A stretch of 64,000 nt of DNA. It comes from CAVONV01 sp963697355. GTDB lineage: Bacteria > Acidobacteriota > Vicinamibacteria > Marinacidobacterales > DATDRI01. Position numbers and translations under genes: made by a program. This document shows positions 1 to 7,626 of the stretch, piece by piece. The notes beneath the pieces are model-generated. The model made no database searches, was not told the origin of the DNA, and saw only the letters and a list, made by a program, of their open reading frames with translations. Numbering within the stretch: the first letter of the stretch is position 1; every line of letters starts with the position of its first letter. The stretch covers positions 1 through 64,000 of the forward strand of contig CAVONV010000022.1 in the NCBI GenBank assembly GCA_963697355.1, read 5' to 3'.

Positions 1-47
1 TACTCACTCAGCTTGGCCTTGAGCTCAGCAATCTTAACCCGTGTCAT
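1..47 (-). CDS. Phd/YefM-type antitoxin, N-terminal fragment (cut by window edge)
   Basis: Only the first 15 codons plus two bases of the next lie inside the window. They read MTRVKIAELKAKLSE, the usual opening of Phd/YefM antitoxins, which begin with a short strand followed by the 'IAELKxxLSEY' helix that contacts operator DNA. The ATG is at 47-45 and sits inside a palindrome with an AT-rich core (47-63), as expected for an autoregulated toxin-antitoxin promoter. The partner toxin, typically RelE/Doc/PIN type, would lie to the left of the window and cannot be seen. The family call is inferred from a very short stretch. Confidence 0.6.
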   Translation of the reverse strand, partial: MTRVKIAELKAKLSE

Positions 48-63
48 GACTATAATATAGTCA
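47..63. promoter_or_regulatory. Palindromic operator over the antitoxin start
   Basis: The sequence TGACTATAATATAGTCA is an inverted repeat (TGACTATA / TATAGTCA around one central base, sharing the AT core). It overlaps both the presumed -10 region and the start codon of the minus-strand antitoxin. This arrangement fits the repressor site of a Phd/YefM-type module; binding is inferred. Confidence 0.5.
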
Positions 64-130
64 CATCTAGTCATTTTAGCAACTCGGAATTGTAGTAGTG
101 TTGGGGACCGACTCGGTGAAGCTTATGCGA

Positions 131-178
131 GCGGACGGAGTTTCCAACATTTTCCCGTTCGATGGGGTCTGACCCCAT
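131..178 (+). repeat. REP-like element, family A, copy 1
   Basis: Diverged copy of the intergenic family whose core is the palindrome GGGGTCTGACCCC, preceded by a TTTCCACAATTTCCGAACGC-like arm. It lies downstream of the FAD-subunit pseudogene. Eight other copies occur in the window. Confidence 0.75.
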
Positions 179-276
179 GACGCCAAGGTTCGGAATTATG
201 TGGAAACTGCGGGTGGGCGTGACCCCCGAAGGCCCCGCCCCCGGGTGGGGAGGGGGCCTTGTTGGGAGACGGCGGT

Positions 277-1240
277 CTAGATCGCGAGTAGGCTTTCCTC
301 GACGAGTCCTTGGAGTAAGGGGATCTTGTACTCGTTGTAGTCGAGGGGCTCGGCCTCCTTGACGGCGGCTTCGGCGGCCCGTCGGGCTCTTCCTCGTCGA
401 TTCTCTTGCCGGTGATTTCCTTCTCGACGGGCTCCGATCGCCAGGGTTTGGGAGCTACGCCGCCAAAGACGACGCGAGCTTCGCGGGCGCACGCCACCCT
501 CCTCACGGATGGCGAGGGCGACGCTGGCGAGTGCGAAGTCCCAGGTCCCTCGCTCTCGGGCCTTCCGGTAAGAGCTTCTTCCAGCCTTCGAGCGGGGGCA
601 GGATAACTTCGGTGACGATCTCTCCGGCTCGAGGACCGTCTCCCTCTCGTGATCGTCTTCAGGGAGAATGTAGAAGGACTCGAGCGGAATCGTTCGCTCA
701 CCCCCGGGACCGTCAATCTTTACCTGGGCACCGAGGGAGATGAGCGCCGGAGCCGTGTCCGAAGGGTGGACGATGACGCAAACGCTTCCTCCAAAGATGC
801 AGTGGTAGCGGTTGTCGCCATTGACGGCGAAGCACTGGGCACCGCCCTTTTTGGCGCAGGGGAAGTCACCTCGGAAGTACCAACAGCGGGGCCGTTGGCA
901 GAGATTGCCTCCCGAGTTGCCCTGATTCCTGAGCTGTGGGCTGGCGACGGACTCGGCGGCCTGGGCCAAGCCGGCGTAGCGCTGACGGATCATCTCGTTT
1001 TCCGCGACCTCGGTGATGGTCGTCAGGGCACCGATGCGAAGGCCCCCATCCGCGTTTCACTGATTCCGTCGAGATCCTTGATGCCGCTAAGGCTCACGAC
1101 ACTCTCGGCATCGAAAACCTCGTCACGCAGGCAACCGAGGAGGTCGGTTCCTCCCGCAAAGATCCGGGCTCCGGACGAGGAGAGTGGTCGAGCGCCTCCT
1201 TGACCGATCCCGGACGGATATAAGCAAAGTTCGGTAGCAT
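277..1240 (-). pseudogene. FAD-binding subunit of molybdenum aldehyde/xanthine dehydrogenase (frameshifted)
   Basis: Third gene of the molybdoenzyme operon. A GAGGAGGGA ribosome site precedes the ATG at 1240-1238 (MLPNFAYIRPGSVKEAL). Family signatures are spread over all three minus frames: the FAD-loop-like RIFAGGTDLL near 1150, then SPQLRNQGNSGGNLCQRPRCWY near 900-940 (flavin and Fe-S contact region), HPSDTAPALISLGA near 760, ARVVFGGVAPKPW near 440-480, and the C-terminus ending at 277. Joining them needs at least four frame changes. The intact protein would pass electrons between the [2Fe-2S] centres and the acceptor in a PaoABC/YagTSR-like enzyme. It cannot be translated as read, so it is either a decayed gene or a stretch of assembly indels. 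Confidence 0.8.
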
Positions 1241-1275
1241 GTCTCCCTCCTCTAGCCTTCTTGCTGCCGACAGCA

Positions 1276-3562
1276 TCAGGGCAAGTGTGGTCGGATTGAG
1301 GACGTTCTCGGTCATTCGAACGCCGGTAGCATGGTAGACCGCGTTGGCGATGGCGGACGCCGTGGGAATGGTGACCGGCTCGCCGAGTCCCTTTGCTCCG
1401 GTGGTGTTGCACTCGGTATCGTTGGGATCGATGGGGAGTGAGGTGATGTCGTCCGGGACGTCCATGGCGGTGGGAATCTTGTAGTCGTGCCAGTTGCGTT
1501 GACCATCTTCCCGGTTTGCCCGTGATCCAGCACGCGCCGCTCGATCATCCCGTAGCCGATGCCCATGACGATGCCGCCGTAGACCTGGTTGTCGTAGGTC
1601 TTGCGGTTCATGACACGGCCGCTGTCATGCGCCCCCAGAACCGGAGGACCGTGACCTCACCGGTCCGCTTGTTGACTTCGACTTCGCAGAACTGAGCCGC
1701 AAAGGGCTGGACGGCTTTGCCCTCGGGATTCGGTCCGCGATAGCCGACGCCGACCACGACGCGCGTTCGCCGGAACTCCGGCATTTCGCCGACTTTGACC
1801 TTCCGTTCCGGAGTCGAGCTCGAGACAATCTCGTCTCTTTCGCATGCGGAGATCCGAAGCGTCGACTTCCAGTCTGTCTGGCGGCCATCTGCATGATCTG
1901 GTTGCGACAGTCGATGGCTGCGGCCCTTACGGCCGGCGACTCGGTAGGAATGGTCTTGCTCCCGCCACTGGCGGTGGCGAACTGGGTCGTAGCGGTGTCA
2001 GCATGCTCGACTTGGATACTCTCGGCAAGGCTACACCTAGCTCTTCCGATACGATCATGAGCCATGACCGTTTTGGTCCGCACCCGATATCGCTGGCGCC
2101 CATGTTCAAGTTGACACTTCCATCGGCAAAGATACCTGACGATGGCCGTCGATGGGGGACCACCTCCTCCGGCGGCCCAAGTGCAGCCGGCCATTCCCAC
2201 ACCACGAACGATGGGACCGTTGCCGGGCTTTTTGTTGCGAGCTTCGGCCCAGCCAAAGGCCCTCGCGCCTTCTTCGAGACATTCCTTGAAGCCCGTGCTC
2301 GTGTAGGGAATGTTGTCGCGTGCTTGGCTCACTGCGGTCAGGTTTTTGAGCCGCAGGTCCACGGGGTCCATCTTGAGCTTTACGGCGAGATCATCGAGCG
2401 CCTGTTCGAGAGCCCAGTTGCCCTGCGGATGTCCGGGGGCCCGCATGGGGCGTTGCTCACCGGCGTTGATGAGCACGTCCTGGCGCGAAGTTCGGACATT
2501 CGGACACAAGTAGAGATCGCGGACCTGGTAGTCGGTACTGCCGGTGCCGCTCGACGGGTAGGCTCCTCCGGAACCCAGGGCTTCGAACTCGATGGCCGTG
2601 AGCGTTCCGTCTTTTTTCGCACCCACCTTGACGCGCATTTTGTCAGCCGGCCGATTGCCCATCGACTGAAAAGTCTCTTCGCGTGTCAGGAAGTGTTTGA
2701 CGGGCCGTGCGGTTTGTCTCGCCAGCAAGGCGGCGGTGAGGGTGTATTTCCCGATGGCTAGCTTGCTGCCGAAACCACCTCCCATGTAGTGGCCGATAAC
2801 CCTGACGTTACTAAGAGGTAGGTCGAAGGCTTGGGCCAAGCCCGTATGATTGTTGTAGACGCCCTGAGTCGATTCCCAGACCGTGAGCCGGTCGCGATCC
2901 CACCGGGCCACGCAACCATGAGGCTCGAGTGGCGTGTGGATCTGGCAGTGAGTGAAGTAGGTTTCATCCACCACGGCGTCGGCTTCCTTGAATCCCTGGG
3001 CAATGTCTCCCCGTTCGTAAACGGCGGGGTCGCCCATGCTGTTGCCGCCATCTTTCAGGGCCGGCGCTCCGGGTTTCATGGCCGCTTCTTCATCGACGAC
3101 GTTCGGAAGGACTTCGTAGTCGACCTCGATGGCACGAACCGCGTCCCAGGCTTGAAACGGCGTTTCGGCAGCGACCGCGGCCACGGCTTCACCGTGGTAG
3201 CGGCAATGAGGATTGAAGAGTCGACTCGTTGGGCCTTCCCGGGTCATGTTCCAGGGGATTTGGGCACCTGGAGTCTTGTCCGTGATGATCGCGTGAACGC
3301 CGGGCATCTTCTCCGCCTTGGCAGTGTCGACCCGATTGACCTTGGCGTGAGCGTGCGGGCAGGTCAACATGGCGGCGTAGAGCATGCCGGGGAGGACGAC
3401 GTCGGAAGGGTAGACCGCCGTCCCGCTCACTCTTTCGTAAGCGTCAACGCGGGTCAGAGGCTCACCGACGACCTTGGTGTTCTCCCATGGCTTCGGTTCA
3501 TCAGCGGATTCGGGGGTCGAGGGTACGGGACCTTCGATGTAATACAGTTCTTCTTCAATCAT
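1276..3562 (-). pseudogene. Molybdopterin-binding catalytic subunit, xanthine dehydrogenase/aldehyde oxidase family (frameshifted)
   Basis: Starts at MIEEELYYIEGP immediately after the small-subunit stop. About 470 residues are clean: the aldehyde oxidase a/b hammerhead (residues about 45-160, VSGTAVYPSDVVLPGMLYA), then the cofactor-binding segments HYMGGGFGSKL and QRPMRAPGHPQGNWALEQ. Near 2130 the frame slips twice (GIFADGSVNLNMGASDIGCG, then TKTVMAHDRIG), again near 1850 (CERDEIVSSSTPERKVKVGE), and again near 1490 (MDVPDDITSLPIDPNDTECN, then GAKGLGEP with the catalytic-type Glu). The last frame has no stop before the FAD-subunit ATG; a TGA at 1278-1276 in a neighbouring frame is the likely original end. 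Family: Mo-containing hydroxylase acting on aldehydes or N-heterocycles in the periplasm; substrate unknown. Confidence 0.85.
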
Positions 3563-4202
3563 CTAGGCACCTCCTCCCTTGAGTCCGGACGCGCGTTTGA
3601 CGGCAGCGAAGATGTTCTTGTAAGCGCCGCAACGACAGAGATTCCCACTCATACCCTTGCGAATCTCATCGAGGGAAGGATTCGCGTTGTCTTTCAGCAG
3701 GCCTTCCGCCGCCATGATCTGTCCCGGCGTGCAGTAGCCGCACTGAAACGCGTCATCTTCGGCGAAGGCCTTCTGTGTATCGCCGAGCTCCTCACCCTTC
3801 ATGAGACCTTCCAGGGTCGTGATCTCTTCGGCCCTCGACCTCGAGACAAAGCGTCATGCAGGCGTAGCGTGCTTTGCCGTCGATGAGAACGGTGCAAGAG
3901 CCACATTCGCCTCGCTCGCAACTGGTCTTGGTGGCGGTGAGGCCAATGCGCTCGCGAAGAACGAACGCGAGAGTCCACCGAGGTTCTACCAGTAGGCGGT
4001 AGGCTCGGCCGTTCACGTTGAGCGTCGTCTTGGTGAGCCCGGAAACCGCCTCCGCTTTGGGCTCGGACTCTGCGGCCTTCGTGCCGGCCAGCGTCCCGAT
4101 GGCTGCCACTCCGGCTCCGGTCGTCGTCAGAAACGCCCGGCGGCTGACACCCTTCGACGGGGGATCTTTGGTTTTCTTCGTGTCCTTGGGCTTATCCGTC
4201 AT
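3563..4202 (-). pseudogene. [2Fe-2S] subunit of periplasmic molybdenum hydroxylase with Tat signal (one frameshift)
   Basis: First gene of the operon. The N-terminus carries a twin-arginine signal (SRRAFLTTTGAGVAAIGTLAG), so the complex is exported folded, as in PaoABC/YagTSR. The plant-ferredoxin-like cluster motif CERGECGSC is followed by a later Cys in YACMTLC, and the second cluster domain has CGYCTPGQ and CRCGAY. The frame changes once near 3800, between 'LCLEVEGR' and 'LEGLMKGEELGDTQ'; apart from that the length is normal (about 210 residues). The next subunit starts directly after the TAG stop, indicating translational coupling. Gene order here is Fe-S, Mo, FAD, whereas E. coli yagTSR is Fe-S, FAD, Mo. 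Confidence 0.85.
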
Positions 4203-4226
4203 CCGATCCTCCTATTGGAAACAAGA

Positions 4227-4252
4227 AAAAAGGGGACAGGTCCCTTTTTTCC
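4227..4252. repeat. Terminator-like palindrome with GGGGACAGGTCCC core
   Basis: An A-run, a GGGGAC/GTCCC stem and a T-run form a symmetrical hairpin able to end transcription on either strand. It lies just upstream of the molybdoenzyme operon and looks like a variant of the family-B palindromes. Confidence 0.55.
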
Positions 4253-4380
4253 AGATAGCCTGGAATCCACATGATGGCGATGTACTTAAGGTCAACTTGC
4301 ATGAGGTGCTCTCAGGAGACAGCCTGAAAGGACGCTATTGTAACTCCAGAGGCGAGGTTGTTGCTAGTAGATGTGTGGTT

Positions 4381-4438
4381 GGGGACAGTCCCAACGAGAA
4401 CTCATTTCGTATCAGTGTTTTAGGTGGGGACAGTCCCC
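4381..4438 (+). repeat. REPIN-like element, family B (left border of TA island)
   Basis: Two GGGGACAGTCCC(C) palindromes flank a 32-base spacer. A nearly identical copy (one substitution and one deletion) lies at 5894-5950 in the same orientation, so the two bracket the toxin-antitoxin genes. Confidence 0.85.
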
Positions 4439-4489
4439 GATATCTTGAGGTGTCGTTTCTTTCGTAAGGGCAACCGGGAGTAGGTTGCT

Positions 4490-4708
4490 TCAACGCGCCT
4501 GATAGATTGCGGGTCGGTAGCGGGGGATGGGGATTAGTTTGCCGGCCTCACGTGCTGCTTCCAACCAGGCAGTCTTCGCGCGCTCGACTTCGGCAAGCGC
4601 CTTTGCCGGACTATCGCCGAATGCCGAACAGTACTCCAGGTCCGGTATGTCGGCAATATAGCCGTCGTCTTCTTCACTGTAGAAGATGTTGATGTGGTAG
4701 TCACTCAC
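4490..4708 (-). CDS. hicB: HicB-family antitoxin, orphan
   Basis: A 72-residue protein with the classical HicB fold signature: YHINIFYSEEDDGYIADIPDLEYCSAFGDSPAKALAEVERA, the partially degraded RNase-H-like domain that neutralises HicA. No DNA-binding ribbon-helix-helix or HTH tail follows, so it belongs to the short type. The start is GTG at 4708-4706. That GTG overlaps, as GTGA, the TGA stop of an upstream hicA remnant, the usual overlap in hicAB operons. Because the toxin is truncated, this antitoxin has no functional partner in cis; it may cross-react with the intact HicA at 5579-5839. Confidence 0.85.
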   Translation of the reverse strand: MSDYHINIFYSEEDDGYIADIPDLEYCSAFGDSPAKALAEVERAKTAWLEAAREAGKLIPIPRYRPAIYQAR

Positions 4709-4840
4709 CTTTGTTCCCTCAGTTCAAGATGATATCGCTCGATTAGCTTTAGCAATTGTCGGATCTGGTAAGGTTTGGCTTGTCCTTATTACTTCCTGCA
4801 AATTGACCAAATTATGTTCCGGGTCGCCAAGGGGCGCGTC
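4705..4840 (-). pseudogene. hicA toxin remnant (C-terminal part only)
   Basis: Upstream of hicB the minus strand reads NLVNLQEV, then, one frame over, GQAKPYQIRQLLKLIERYHL and a stop TGA overlapping the hicB GTG. HicA toxins of this branch end with 'LVNLQ.V.GKAKPYQIRQFL.LVERY.L'. The N-terminal half with the catalytic His is not recognisable, and a frameshift separates the two pieces, so the toxin is dead. It is too short and too broken for ORF callers. The left limit at about 4840 is approximate. Confidence 0.7.
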
Positions 4841-4872
4841 CGAAGGGATTCATGATTTATAATAAAAGTGTT

Positions 4873-5172
4873 ATGGCTGCAACGGCGGCGACAGTAGTAT
4901 ACCCGCATATCACGAAAACCTCGAAGATCATGGGTGGACGTGCGTGCATCGATGGGACGCGCATCCGCGTCATGGATATCGCCAACCTTCACGAGACAGG
5001 CTACACACCGGAAAAGATAAGAGAAGAGTACCCGCAACTGAACCTGATTCAGATCTACGCGGCGCTGGTCTATTACCACGATCACAAAGCCGAGCTCGAA
5101 GCCTGCTTTGCGGAAAGCGAAAAATGGGTGGCTGAGAACGAGCGTGAACGCGCCGAGTATCTAGGGAGATGA
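4873..5172 (+). CDS. DUF433-family antitoxin-like protein
   Basis: A 99-residue protein, or 106 if the ATG at 4852 is used. It carries the DUF433 core: ITKTSKIMGGRACIDGTRIRVMDIANLH, then TPEKIREEYPQLNLIQIYAALVYYHDHKAE. This is a winged-helix-like DNA-binding domain usually encoded just upstream of a DUF5615 PIN-like toxin. No such toxin follows: the next 90 bases hold only a short unrecognised reading frame. It therefore looks like a solitary antitoxin or the survivor of a decayed module. It is divergent from the hicB/hicA remnant on its left. Confidence 0.75.
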   Translation: MAATAATVVYPHITKTSKIMGGRACIDGTRIRVMDIANLHETGYTPEKIREEYPQLNLIQIYAALVYYHDHKAELEACFAESEKWVAENERERAEYLGR

Positions 5173-5265
5173 GCCTTTCGCCTACGGAATCCGCCACATC
5201 AAGCCGAGTGAAACGAATTAGACGCTTTTCTCTAGCATGTGAGGTTCTGCTTATTCTGCGGGACG

Positions 5266-5595
5266 TCACTGGCTTAGCTTGGCGCTCGCCAGCCGGTTGA
5301 GGCTGACACCTGCTTCGGCTGCTTCCACTGCGAGTTGTCGATGAACGTCAGGCGGTATGCGTAACATGAACTTGCCGCTGAATCGACGTGATGCAATAGC
5401 CACGGGTACCGGCTCGCCGGATTTCTTCATATCGGATACCACGTCAGCGACCACCTTTCTGATCCCTTTGAGGGAGTCCTCGGGTGTGGTTGCGAGCCAA
5501 CTCAGGCTCGGAAACTCCGCGCACAATCCGACATACTCCTGATCCTCGTCAGACCAAGTCACGCGATAGGTGTAGCGGTCATTTTTGAGAGCCAT
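5266..5595 (-). CDS. hicB: HicB antitoxin with ribbon-helix-helix-type C-terminus
   Basis: A 109-residue protein starting at MALKNDRYTYRVTWSDEDQE. The N-terminal HicB domain (residues 5-60, with the EYVGLCAEFPSLSWLATTPEDSL pattern) is followed by a C-terminal segment, FSGKFMLRIPPDVHRQLAVEA, the HicB_2/Arc-type DNA-binding helix pair. It would bind and block HicA and repress the operon. The gene overlaps the upstream toxin gene by 17 bases, implying translational coupling in toxin-first order. All expected elements are present. Confidence 0.9.
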   Translation of the reverse strand: MALKNDRYTYRVTWSDEDQEYVGLCAEFPSLSWLATTPEDSLKGIRKVVADVVSDMKKSGEPVPVAIASRRFSGKFMLRIPPDVHRQLAVEAAEAGVSLNRLASAKLSQ

Positions 5596-5839
5596 GTTCC
5601 ACCTCGATTCGTTCAATGGCTTGGAGAACCTGCTTGACCTGGTACGTCTTGGCTTTGCCACCCTTGTTTTGTATGTTGACGCGCGGATCGCCCGGCCATG
5701 GTGTCTTGTAGATGCGGTGACTCGTTCCGCGCTTCCGCGGTTTGCCGAAGTATGCCTCACATACCTTGCAAAGGTCCCGGAAACCAACGTTGTTCGGATT
5801 CCGGCGCATCTGCTGCAAGATATCCCCAACGCTAGCCAT
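5579..5839 (-). CDS. hicA: HicA mRNA interferase toxin
   Basis: An 86-residue HicA of the 'NPxNVxFxDLxKxxEAYFG' branch. The double-stranded-RNA-binding-like fold carries the catalytic His in GTSHRIYKTPWPG (His41). The tail NIQNKGGKAKTYQVKQVLQAIERIE is the same region that survives as a remnant near 4710-4835. It cleaves mRNA when free and is held by the HicB encoded next to it. This is the only toxin-antitoxin pair in the window with both partners intact. Confidence 0.9.
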   Translation of the reverse strand: MASVGDILQQMRRNPNNVGFRDLCKVCEAYFGKPRKRGTSHRIYKTPWPGDPRVNIQNKGGKAKTYQVKQVLQAIERIEVEHGSQK

Positions 5840-5893
5840 GCCAATAGCATGATACCATTAATGATACTATAGAATCCAATGGCAACTATGAAT

Positions 5894-5950
5894 GGGGACA
5901 GTCCCCACGAGAACTCATTTCGTATCAGTGTTTTAGGTGGGGACAGCCCC
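5894..5950 (+). repeat. REPIN-like element, family B (right border of TA island)
   Basis: Near-identical to 4381-4438. It is again a pair of GGGGACAG(T)CCCC palindromes around the spacer ACGAGAACTCATTTCG... The two copies are about 1.5 kb apart in direct orientation. Confidence 0.85.
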
Positions 5951-6042
5951 TGAACTTGATGACATGAAGGTTTGGCTTTTCTGGGCTGGTGGTATTGTGT
6001 TAGTCTCCGGGCCAGTAGTCTTGGTCCTGGAGCTTCGAAAAA

Positions 6043-7104
6043 GTGGCGCGATTTCTATCGTTTCCAAGACGGTTTGTGTCTCCACCGGGGGCGGAAGATA
6101 TCGAGCGGCTGAACCGCCAGGTTTCGGCTTTGGTCGAGCTTGGGCTGAAACCTGCCGGCTCGGTAGCCGAGGTGGACACATCGGCTGCTATCGGTGACAG
6201 ATTCAAGACGTCGGAAACACGCCCGGCCATGGGCACGCTCGTCAGTCTCTCCACATTCCATTTCTCGGAAACCCAAGCCCAGGATGCGATCGGTCGTGCG
6301 TTCGAGGAAATGGAGCGACTCATCGACATTTTCAATCGATACGAGTCCTCGACAGCCTTGGGGCAGCTAAATGAAATCGGGCGACTCGAGGACTCACCGC
6401 CGGAACTTTCCGAGGTCGTGGCTCAGTCACTTTACTTTCATCGCGTGACTCTGGGGACGTTCGAAATGACGGTGGAGCCTCTGGTGGATTTGTTTCGGAG
6501 CCGTCAACCGTCACGAAGGGAACTCTCAGAGCTTTTGGAGCTTGTGGGCTCGGCGAACGTCGAGCTCGATGGGCCTCGGATCGAATTCAAACGGGCTGGG
6601 ATGGGCGTCACGCTGGACGGCATTGCCAAGGGTTACATCGTCGACAGGATGTCGGCGGTCTTGTCCCTTCATGGTGTGGACAACTTCTTGGTTAATGCGG
6701 GCGGGGAGATTCGGACGAGTGGGACCAGAGATGGCGAGCTTCCCTGGACGGTGGCGGTCCAGGACCCGGCGAAGCGCGAGAACTTTCCGGACAAGGTTCT
6801 GATGAACCAGGGCGCGATTGCTACGTCGGGGAGCTATGAGATCTTCTTCGATCAGGAGCGACGCTTTCACCATCTCGTTGATGCGGAGACGGGGGAATCG
6901 CCGCAGTGGAGCGTGAGTGTGTCGGTGATGGCGCCGACGACTCTCGCGGCGGACGCGCTGGCAACGTCGCTTTTTATGATGGCGCCCCGGGAAGGATTGC
7001 GGCTCATCGATTCTCTAGCCGGGTGTGAGTGCCTCATCGTCGACTATCAGGGGAGACAGCTCCGGTCACGGGGCTGGAAGAGCGCGAAGTCGTCTAGTAA
7101 CTAG
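6043..7104 (+). CDS. apbE: ApbE-family FAD:protein FMN transferase
   Basis: Transfers FMN from FAD to a Thr/Ser of an exported flavoprotein. Family motifs in order: RPAMGTLVSL, GVTLDGIAKGYIVDR, FLVNAGGEIRTSG (the Ala/Gly-rich FAD loop), AIATSGSYE, and the Mg-site segment TTLAADALATSLFMM. The annotated start is GTG at 6043. An ATG at 5964 in another frame gives MKVWLFWAGGIVLVSGPVVL, a convincing membrane anchor, and one frameshift near 6040 would join the two. Export is expected for ApbE, so the real start may be 5964. No FMN-binding-domain substrate protein is seen nearby. DoxX follows after 36 bases. Confidence 0.88.
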   Translation: MARFLSFPRRFVSPPGAEDIERLNRQVSALVELGLKPAGSVAEVDTSAAIGDRFKTSETRPAMGTLVSLSTFHFSETQAQDAIGRAFEEMERLIDIFNRYESSTALGQLNEIGRLEDSPPELSEVVAQSLYFHRVTLGTFEMTVEPLVDLFRSRQPSRRELSELLELVGSANVELDGPRIEFKRAGMGVTLDGIAKGYIVDRMSAVLSLHGVDNFLVNAGGEIRTSGTRDGELPWTVAVQDPAKRENFPDKVLMNQGAIATSGSYEIFFDQERRFHHLVDAETGESPQWSVSVSVMAPTTLAADALATSLFMMAPREGLRLIDSLAGCECLIVDYQGRQLRSRGWKSAKSSSN

Positions 7105-7140
7105 GGGCAAATTGGGGTCAGTTAGGGGCAGTTAAGGCAG

Positions 7141-7626
7141 GTGAGTATGGAGAAATCGGGCCTCAGGATCTCGCAATGGACGGCACTGGTCGTTCTGAGA
7201 ATGTTGATCGGTTGGCATTTCCTCTACGAGGGGATGGTGAAGGTCCTCAATCCGAATTGGACGGCGGCTGGTTATCTCGCGGAATCTAGGGGCGCGTTTT
7301 CAGGTTTCTTCACCTGGCTCGTTGCCGACCCGACGAGATTGGCCACCGTGGACTTCCTCAATACATGGGGTCTGGTGCTGATCGGACTGGGATTGATTGC
7401 CGGTTTCCTGACGCGGTACGCCACGTTTTCGGGAATGCTCGTTCTCGTTCTGTACTACCTGTGCAACCCACCCTTTCCCGCCTACACCTATTCCATGCCC
7501 TCCGAAGGGAGCTATCTCATCGCCAACAAGGTCTTGATTGAGGCCGTCGCCCTTTGGGTGTTGTTCGTCATACCGACGGGAAAGGTGGCTGGATTGGATC
7601 GATTGCTGGGAGCTCGGGAAACATGA
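7141..7626 (+). CDS. DoxX-family membrane protein
   Basis: A 161-residue integral membrane protein with four predicted helices (about 15-30, 80-97, 103-120, 138-155). It has the DoxX-type opening LRMLIGWHFLYEGMVKVLNPNW and GLIAGFLTRYATFSGMLVLVLYYL. DoxX/DoxD proteins are membrane subunits of quinone-linked redox enzymes, but many members have unknown partners. Translation starts at GTG (GTG-AGT-ATG) with an AGGCAG-type site just upstream. Its TGA overlaps the ATG of the next oxidoreductase (ATGA), so the two are coupled. With ApbE upstream, a membrane redox role is a reasonable inference. Confidence 0.82.
   Translation: MSMEKSGLRISQWTALVVLRMLIGWHFLYEGMVKVLNPNWTAAGYLAESRGAFSGFFTWLVADPTRLATVDFLNTWGLVLIGLGLIAGFLTRYATFSGMLVLVLYYLCNPPFPAYTYSMPSEGSYLIANKVLIEAVALWVLFVIPTGKVAGLDRLLGARET

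Noticed and set aside
5937..6197. Independent 86-residue gene upstream of apbE
   Set aside because: Its hydrophobic start is best read as the missing membrane anchor of ApbE joined by a frameshift; the remainder is an out-of-frame ApbE shadow.
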